A DNA stretch of 64,000 bases, taken from positions 124,001-188,000 of the forward strand of contig NZ_NPKT01000001.1 of NCBI RefSeq assembly GCF_008329565.1, in the 5' to 3' direction. Shown piece after piece: positions 59,401-64,000 of this stretch. The translations under genes and the position numbers were made by a program. The notes beneath the pieces were generated by a model. It was not told the DNA's origin and made no database searches. It was given only the letters and a program-made list of their open reading frames with translations. The stretch comes from Mycolicibacterium sp. P1-5 (GTDB lineage: Bacteria > Actinomycetota > Actinomycetes > Mycobacteriales > Mycobacteriaceae). Within the stretch, counting starts at the first letter, position 1. The number at the start of each line of letters is the position of its first letter.

Positions 59401-62400
59401 CGGTCCACGCCCAGCGGAAGCAGCAGCCCGCCGTTGCCGGACGACTGCACGCCCGGGTGGGCCGCGACCGACTGGAAGCAAGCATCGAGCAGGGCCGGGT
59501 GGACTCCGTAGGACGTCTGCTGGCTGCGGATCGACGTCGGCAAACCGATCTCGGCCAGCACGGTGTCGGCGTTCTCGTCGGCAGCGTTGACGGCATGCAG
59601 GGCGGTGAACGCCGGGCCGAACTGCACGCCGCGGCCGTCGAACCACTGCCGGACGCCGTCACCGTCGGCGTGGTTGGGGTGGGCGTCACGAAGCGCGTCC
59701 ATGTCGTAGGTTCGCGGCGACTCGCCGACCTCCCCCGCGCTCAGCACGGCACTGGCGCGCCGCTCGCGCTCACCCTCGGCGTCGGTCTCGACCACGAAGT
59801 GCAGGACACCGGTGGTGTCCGCCTCTGCCGTGGCGCTGACCGGTGTCACGTCCTTGAGGAGCAGCATCGCGTCGAAGGTGACGTCACGGACCTCGGCGTT
59901 GTCACCGAACACGGTGCGCGCGGCGGCCAGCGCCATCTCGCAATACGCCGCGCCGGGCAGCGCAGGGACGTTGTTGATCTGGTGGTCCACCAACCACGGG
60001 TGTGCGGACGTTCCGACCTCGGCCGCCCAGGCGTGCCGCTCCGGCTCCTCCAGCAGCCGCACGTGCGAACCCAGCAGTGGGTGGGCCGATACCAGGTGGG
60101 TGCCGCGGGTCGGGTTGTCGGTGCCGTCCGGCATCAGGACCAGGTTGCGGTGCGCCCAGGTCGGCAGCGGTGCGTCGACCAGCTTGCCGACCGGGTACAG
60201 CACCGAGAAGTCGACCTGCGTACCCGCGGAGTAGAGGTCACCGAGGAATTCGCCCATGCCGTGCGGCACTTCCTGACCGCGTCGCATCCCGGCCAGCGCG
60301 GCGACGGACATGTCCAGCGTGGCCGCGGTCTGGTCGATCGCGCGGATCAGCAGCGGGTGCGGCGCCAGCTCGCCGAACACCCGGAAACCGTCTTCGAGCG
60401 CAGTCTGGACGGCAGCCGAGAATCGGACCGTGTGGCGCAGGTTGTCGACCCAGTAGTCGGCGTCGCAGTAGGGCTGCTCGCGCGGGTCGAAGGAGGTCGC
60501 CGAGTAGTAGGGCACGTCGGGTGCCATCGGGGTGATGTCGTCGAGCATCTCGGAGAGCTCGTCGAGGATCGGGTCGACCTGCGGCGAGTGCGACGCCACA
60601 TCGACGTTGACCTCGCGGGCCATGATCTCGCGGGCCTCCCAGCCTGCGACGATCCGGCGGACGGTCTCGGTGTCGCCGCCGATCACGGTGGACTTGGGCG
60701 ACGCGACGACGGCGACGACGACGTCTTCGATCCCCTGCTGTTCGAGTTCCTCGCGGACCTGCTGGGCAGGCATCTCGACCGAGGCCATCGCGCCCCCGCC
60801 GGCCAGCCGGAGGCACAGCAGCGAGCGGCGGCAGATTACCTTGACGCCGTCCTCCAGGGACAGTGCGCCGGAGACGACGGCGGCAGCGACCTCGCCCAGC
60901 GAGTGGCCGATCACCGCTCCGGGCGCAACCCCGTAGGACCGCATCGTGGCGGCCATCGCGACCTGAACCGCGAAGATGGTCGGCTGCACCCGGTGGATGC
61001 CCTCGACGGTCTCCGGCGCGGTCATCGCGTCGGTGATCGAGAAGTCGGACTCGGCGGCGATCAGCGGCTCGATCTCGGCAATCTTCGCGGCGAAGACCGG
61101 CTCGGTGGCCAATAGACCAGTGCCCATCGACGCCCACTGCGAACCCTGACCGGAGAAAATCCACACCGGGCCGCGGTCATCGTGACCGACGGCGGGTTGG
61201 AACGGGTCATCACCCTCGGCAACGTGGCGCAGGCCGGCGATCAGCTCGGTGCGGTCTTCGGCGATGACGGAAGTACGCACCGGGCGGTGTCCGCGCCGGC
61301 GGGCGAGGGTGTAGCCCAGGTCCGGCAGCGAGAGATCGTAGGCGGCCTCGACCCAATCGGCGAGGCGCGCAGCGGTGTTGCGTAGCTCCTCGACCGAGCT
61401 GGAGCACACCGGGAAGATCAGAAGTTCCTTGGCGGCGGCGTTCCCGGCATCGGCGACCACGGGCGCGTCGGGCGCCTGCTCGAGAATCGCGTGCACATTG
61501 GTGCCCGACATGCCGTAGGACGAGACGCCCGCGCGGCGTGGGCCGCCGTTCTTGGGCCACGGGGTGTTCTCGCACGGGACGAACATGCCGGTCTGGATCT
61601 TGGTGAGCGGCTCGGGCAGCTGGTTGAAGTGCACGTTCTGAGGCACAACGCCGTGATGCACGGCGAGGACGGCCTTCATCAGGCCCAGGACACCCGCCGC
61701 GGACTCGGCGTGGCCGAAGTTGCTCTTGACCGACGTCAGGGCGCAGGGCCCGTCGGTGCCGTACACGGTCGAGACACTGTTGAACTCGATGGTGTCGCCC
61801 ACCGGGGTTCCGGTGCCGTGCGCCTCCACCATGCCGACGGTGGCCGGGTCGATGCCGGCGGCGGACAGCGCGGCCTGGAACACCGAGACCTGGGCGTCAC
61901 GCGACGGCGTCAGGATGTTTTCGGTGCGGCCGTCCTGGTTGGAAGCGGTGCTCTTGATGACGGCGAGGACGCGGTCGCCATCTCGCTGGGCGTCCTCGAG
62001 GCGCTTCAGCACGACTATCCCGCAGCCCTCGGCACGCACGAAGCCATCGGCCGCGACGTCGAAGGAGTGGCAGCGTCCGGTCGGCGACAGCATGCCCTGG
62101 CCCGAGGAAGAGGCATAGAGGCGCTGGTCGAGCATCAGCATCACGCCTCCGGCCAGGGCCATGTCACTTTCGCCCTCATGCAGGCTGCGGCAGGCTTGGT
62201 GGACGGCGACCATGCTCGAGGAGCAGGCGGTGTCGGTGGTCAGTGCGGGGCCGTGCAGGCCGAGTGCGTGGGAGATGCGGCCCGACGCCATGCTGAACGG
62301 GTTGCCGGTGAAGGCATAAGCCTGGTCGAAGGCACCGGCGTCGCTGGTGACCATCGCGTAATCGTCGTGGGACATGCCGATGAAGACGCCGGTCGACGTA

Positions 62401-62756
62401 CCAGACAGCGACGACGGGGTGAGGCCCGCTTGCTCGATGGCATCCCAGCTGGTCTCCAGCAGCACCCTGTGCTGCGGGTCCATCGCCGTGGCCTCGCGCT
62501 CGTTGATACCGAAGAAGTCGGGATCGAAACCGGTGACGTCGTCGATGAAGGCGCCCCACTTCGAAACCGAGCGGCCCGGCACCCCGGGCTCCGGGTCGTA
62601 GAGGTCGTCAGCATCCCACCGATCGGCCGGAACTTCAGTGACCAGATCGGCACCCTCGAGCAATGCGTCCCACAGCTTGTGAGGCGAGTCGATACCACCG
62701 GGCAACCGGCACGCCATGCCGACTACGGCGATGGGGGTGACAGATGTCTGACGCAC
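56475..62756 (-). CDS. Mas/Pks5-type iterative polyketide synthase (methyl-branched fatty acids)
   Basis: The protein has 2093 residues from GTG 62756 ([20 protein letters not shown]). Domain order is KS (Cys178 in DTACSSS), AT (GHSLGE, Ser619; VASH, pointing to methylmalonyl-CoA), DH ([12 protein letters not shown], His925, intact), ER ([11 protein letters not shown] near 1550), KR ([14 protein letters not shown] near 1750) and ACP (GLDS, Ser2046). This complete reducing set is that of MAS and Pks5, which lengthen fatty acids into multimethyl-branched chains. AGAGAGG lies about 11 bases before the start. It heads a pks-papA-acyltransferase operon. No dedicated FadD ligase is next to it in the window. 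Confidence 0.95.
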   Translation of the reverse strand: MRQTSVTPIAVVGMACRLPGGIDSPHKLWDALLEGADLVTEVPADRWDADDLYDPEPGVPGRSVSKWGAFIDDVTGFDPDFFGINEREATAMDPQHRVLLETSWDAIEQAGLTPSSLSGTSTGVFIGMSHDDYAMVTSDAGAFDQAYAFTGNPFSMASGRISHALGLHGPALTTDTACSSSMVAVHQACRSLHEGESDMALAGGVMLMLDQRLYASSSGQGMLSPTGRCHSFDVAADGFVRAEGCGIVVLKRLEDAQRDGDRVLAVIKSTASNQDGRTENILTPSRDAQVSVFQAALSAAGIDPATVGMVEAHGTGTPVGDTIEFNSVSTVYGTDGPCALTSVKSNFGHAESAAGVLGLMKAVLAVHHGVVPQNVHFNQLPEPLTKIQTGMFVPCENTPWPKNGGPRRAGVSSYGMSGTNVHAILEQAPDAPVVADAGNAAAKELLIFPVCSSSVEELRNTAARLADWVEAAYDLSLPDLGYTLARRRGHRPVRTSVIAEDRTELIAGLRHVAEGDDPFQPAVGHDDRGPVWIFSGQGSQWASMGTGLLATEPVFAAKIAEIEPLIAAESDFSITDAMTAPETVEGIHRVQPTIFAVQVAMAATMRSYGVAPGAVIGHSLGEVAAAVVSGALSLEDGVKVICRRSLLCLRLAGGGAMASVEMPAQQVREELEQQGIEDVVVAVVASPKSTVIGGDTETVRRIVAGWEAREIMAREVNVDVASHSPQVDPILDELSEMLDDITPMAPDVPYYSATSFDPREQPYCDADYWVDNLRHTVRFSAAVQTALEDGFRVFGELAPHPLLIRAIDQTAATLDMSVAALAGMRRGQEVPHGMGEFLGDLYSAGTQVDFSVLYPVGKLVDAPLPTWAHRNLVLMPDGTDNPTRGTHLVSAHPLLGSHVRLLEEPERHAWAAEVGTSAHPWLVDHQINNVPALPGAAYCEMALAAARTVFGDNAEVRDVTFDAMLLLKDVTPVSATAEADTTGVLHFVVETDAEGERERRASAVLSAGEVGESPRTYDMDALRDAHPNHADGDGVRQWFDGRGVQFGPAFTALHAVNAADENADTVLAEIGLPTSIRSQQTSYGVHPALLDACFQSVAAHPGVQSSGNGGLLLPLGVDRLRVHGPVRNARYCVTRITSLDGSTVASDIDLLDDYGTVLFTVQGLRMGSGMSESNEGDRVLNERLLGIEWRQQQLAEVTQTTSATWLLVSTSDTVDMLASALTDALKLDDADVSTMSWPQQADHAANAELLASYFTGGSFDNVVVVSPARIAGCPEEQLPHRGGEQVRHLVRVARELADTAGEAPRLYVVTRNAQTVLAADRPNLEQAGIRGLLRVIGAEYPELRPSQIDVDDDVDAKLVARVLLSGSEEDETAFRAGEWYTAHLFPNPLRPDERYTTVVDHSRDGMRLEIRTPGDMQTLELAAFDRIPPGPGQIEVAVTASSLNFADVLLAFGRYPSFEGLHPQLGIDFAGVVTAIGPDVTSHRVGDHVGGMSPNGCWGTFVTCDADVAVTLPAGLRDDQAAAVSTASATAWHSLVDLAKIKAGDKVLIHSATGGVGQAAIAIARHAGAEIFATAGTEDRRDIVRRVGIEHVYDSRSATFAEEIRRDTDGYGVDIVLNSLTGAAQRAGVDLLAFGGRFVEIGKKDIYGDTRLGLFPFRKNLSFYGVDLALMATTHPEQIRQLLDTVYRLTAEGVLPQPETTHYPLAAAATAIRVMGAAEHTGKLLLSVPKVGHSSVVVPPEQAKVFRADGSYIITGGLGGLGLFLASKMAAAGCGRIVLNSRSEPKPDALAEIERMRAAGTEVEVVSGDIALSETVDRLVTVATATGMAVRGVLHAAAVVEDAILPNISDELIDRDWAPKVYGAWHLHRATTAQPLDWFCSFSSAAALLGSPGQGAYAAANSWLDGFTHWRRSQGLPATAVAWGAWDQIGAGKHLAAAGDTTMISPEEGARAFEALLRHDRAYSGYAPMIGTPWLTELAGRSRFAEAFKASGDRPADTSSFRTELHDLPREDWPMRVRRLVSEQLSLILRRSIDPDRPISEYGLDSLGNLELRTRIETETGIRVRSMDITTVRSLAESLCETLAGVITSAASR

Positions 62757-63087
62757 GTCCGCTCACACCTCTCTTGGCACTGGGCAGGGCAACGTAACCC
62801 GACCATCTAGCTCACAACACCGAGTCAAAGTTGCCAATGTCCTCGGTAGCCTAGCCGTTTTTCGTTAAGTGCGCGACAAATGTTTCGACTTTTTGATTGG
62901 GGTTTGGACAAAGTGACCTTTGACCCTAAGCCCGCGCCCCGACCGGCGGATAACCGATAGCTGGTCTCCGCACCGGGCTTCCTCGTGAGATGTTCTCAGC
63001 GTCTCTGTTGGCCGAGCTAGAAAATGTCTTTGACCAGGCACTTTGATGTGGGTCCCAGTACCTGAGCAATCATCGGGACGCCTCCCC

Positions 63088-63107
63088 CGGCCCCCTTTTC
63101 GGGGCCG
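63088..63107. repeat. Strong GC hairpin in the pks upstream region
   Basis: CGGCCCC (63088-63094) and GGGGCCG (63101-63107) form a perfect 7-base-pair stem with a 6-base loop. No T-run follows on either strand. On the pks strand it would lie in a leader about 330 bases upstream of the start, so it could be an RNA structure or a terminator of upstream transcription. Confidence 0.35.
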
Positions 63108-63592
63108 AGTTGGCAGTTGCAGGGTGTTTACTATCGCAATTCGGCCACAATTTGACATCAACAGCGTTATAGCAAATTCGAAATATGCACACTCCTAGAA
63201 TGGACCATCGGCTACCTCAAATGGCTTGCCAGGCGTCTTTCGATAATCCCCGATGTCATACCAAAGGACACCGCTGGTCACCGTGATAGCGTGCCCATCC
63301 TGAGAATTTCCGCAACCGCGCCTCAGCATCTGAAATCGCTCTACCCTGCAAGTTTTGTTCGGGCACACAGGAGATGGCTACCAACCTGAGAATAGGCTGA
63401 GATTTCAGTACCAGAAACCAGAAAAACGTGACTCAGACCACATTCGTCCTCGCGATGAAACGGCGATTATCGGCGCGCTGATATTTCGTGGACAAAGTCA
63501 GCAAACGCCTCTGGATAAATGACCGGCTATTTGCAGACAATTGGCGAACTTTTTCAGAAAACCGAGTGAATTGGCGGTTCACCGAGCACCCC

Positions 63593-63606
63593 GTGACATT
63601 TGTCAC
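63593..63606. promoter_or_regulatory. CRP-like palindrome
   Basis: GTGACA-TT-TGTCAC is a perfect dyad. Written as GTGA-N6-TCAC it carries the core of the cAMP receptor protein consensus TGTGA-N6-TCACA. It lies 837 bases from the pks start. No promoter next to it could be fixed by eye. Confidence 0.35.
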
Positions 63607-63744
63607 CGGCTTAAGGGGGTCTTGTGAACTCCCTGTGAAAGTTAGCTGGAGCCCCGAGTGAGGACCTTTGGCGAGGTCGGCGATGGCGCCACCCAACGCT
63701 GCGATCAGGCAAGTTCCCGAAGACCGGGACGCCACAGCAAGGCT

Positions 63745-63761
63745 TCAGACCGGTGGTCTGA
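63745..63761 (-). terminator. Hairpin after the serine hydrolase gene
   Basis: TCAGACC-GGT-GGTCTGA is a perfect 7-3-7 stem-loop starting 8 bases beyond the stop codon of the minus-strand hydrolase gene. It lacks a T-run, as is frequent in mycobacteria. Confidence 0.5.
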
Positions 63762-63769
63762 GTGCGGAG

Positions 63770-64000
63770 CTAACCCGCGACGACGCCCGACGAGGGCACA
63801 CCGAACCGAGCGCCGAACTCGGTGACCGGCTTGAACCCGCGCTTACGGGCTGAGGCCGCACCTCGCCGGATCAGGGCGGCGGTCGTGACAAAGCCGGCCT
63901 GATCGGCCAGCACGAATGGGGTGAGTAGACGGTTATGCACAAAACTGAATGACAATCCCGCCTCGGGGATCGCCCAGCCCAGTGAGCCGCCCAGGCCGAC
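63770..64000 (-). CDS. Serine hydrolase (beta-lactamase/esterase family), C-terminal end only
   Basis: The frame is open to the window edge, giving 76 residues plus stop. It reads VGLGGSLGWAIPEAGLSFSF at the edge, the GxGGSxGxxxPEAGLxFxxxxN pattern of class C beta-lactamase-like esterases (mycobacterial LipL/LipE type). It ends in KRGFKPVTEFGARFGVPSS. It is on the same strand as pks and upstream of it, followed by a hairpin. The catalytic Ser-x-x-Lys lies outside the window. Function within the lipid locus is unproven. Confidence 0.7.
   Translation of the reverse strand, partial: VGLGGSLGWAIPEAGLSFSFVHNRLLTPFVLADQAGFVTTAALIRRGAASARKRGFKPVTEFGARFGVPSSGVVAG

Larger units (their letters stand above)
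62757..63769. other. About 1 kb non-coding region upstream of pks
   Basis: No convincing gene was found. Reading frames of 98-100 codons here lack codon bias and homology. The base composition is visibly more AT-rich than the neighbouring genes. It contains several dyads: CAAAG-TGAC-CTTTG at 62909-62922, TGAGA-TGT-TCTCA at 62986-62998, and those listed separately. It is presumably the promoter and long leader of the pks operon, since the other flanking gene ends here. Confidence 0.6.

Noticed and set aside
56739..61115. 1458-codon open frame on the plus strand, opposite pks
   Set aside because: It is the mirror of the high-GC codon bias of pks. Its translation is rich in Arg, Gly and Asp without any domain, while the minus strand encodes complete PKS domains.
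62865..63161. 98-codon minus-strand frame upstream of pks
   Set aside because: No codon bias, no recognisable motif, and dyads run through it.
63433..63735. 100-codon minus-strand frame upstream of pks
   Set aside because: No homology recognised, and it includes the hydrolase-side intergenic DNA and the CRP-like dyad.
1..64000. CRISPR arrays, tRNA or rRNA genes, insertion sequences
   Set aside because: I looked for regularly spaced repeats, tRNA cloverleaf signatures, rRNA blocks and transposase motifs and saw none; a dedicated scan could still find a short tRNA.

Overview
The window is a high-GC actinobacterial chromosome segment, almost certainly from a non-tuberculous, probably rapidly growing Mycobacterium/Mycolicibacterium. 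The backbone treY-treZ / ilvA / dnaE1 / rluD-lspA-ansA-dinB-ileS / glycosyltransferase-papA-pks keeps, in inverted orientation, the gene order I recall for M. tuberculosis Rv1564c-Rv1524. Other mycobacterial marks are the ultrashort-stem T-box before ileS, the HemD-winged helix fusion, the nitrate reductase-flavoprotein fusion, and the Pks5/PapA/GAP lipid genes. No tRNA, rRNA, insertion sequence or CRISPR array was seen.

Layout. 1-2509: end of treY and all of treZ (trehalose from glycogen). 2567-9925: a 2452-residue polyketide synthase inserted between treZ and ilvA, with domains FAAL-ACP-KS-AT-(DH)-ACP-acyltransferase. 9947-21462 (minus): nitrate assimilation and siroheme supply (nitrate reductase/flavoprotein fusion, narK, nirB, nirD, hemD, sirohydrochlorin chelatase) followed by ilvA. 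21563-25324: TetR regulator with a drug exporter, a tiny membrane protein, a MerR regulator with a cysteine-rich tail, a SRPBCC protein and a PPOX-fold protein. 25313-28882: dnaE1. 28953-30240: two DUF202 membrane proteins and a SecDF-P1-like protein. 30278-38127 (minus): narGHJI-narK, preceded by an exact GlnR-type box. 38198-48275: membrane protein, rarD, rluD, lspA, ansA, dinB, a coiled-coil protein, and ileS with its T-box.

48276-64000 is an accessory lipid region. It holds a half-condensation-domain protein, an HTH regulator plus seven-helix membrane protein, a lipid glycosyltransferase, a GAP-type membrane protein, two free-standing acyltransferases, a PapA-type acyltransferase and a Mas/Pks5-type synthase. 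About 1 kb of non-coding DNA follows, then the end of a serine hydrolase gene.

The most interesting element is the acyltransferase family shared by two distant loci. The C-terminal ~440 residues of the synthase at 2.6-9.9 kb are clearly homologous to the two tandem stand-alone proteins at 52.2-54.9 kb beside papA and pks. I infer one lipid-assembly system: a fatty acid is activated and loaded by the FAAL, extended once with methylmalonate without reduction, and released by a built-in condensation/wax-ester-synthase-like domain. The second locus would supply multimethyl-branched chains, glycosylation, acyl transfer and export. The product is unknown.
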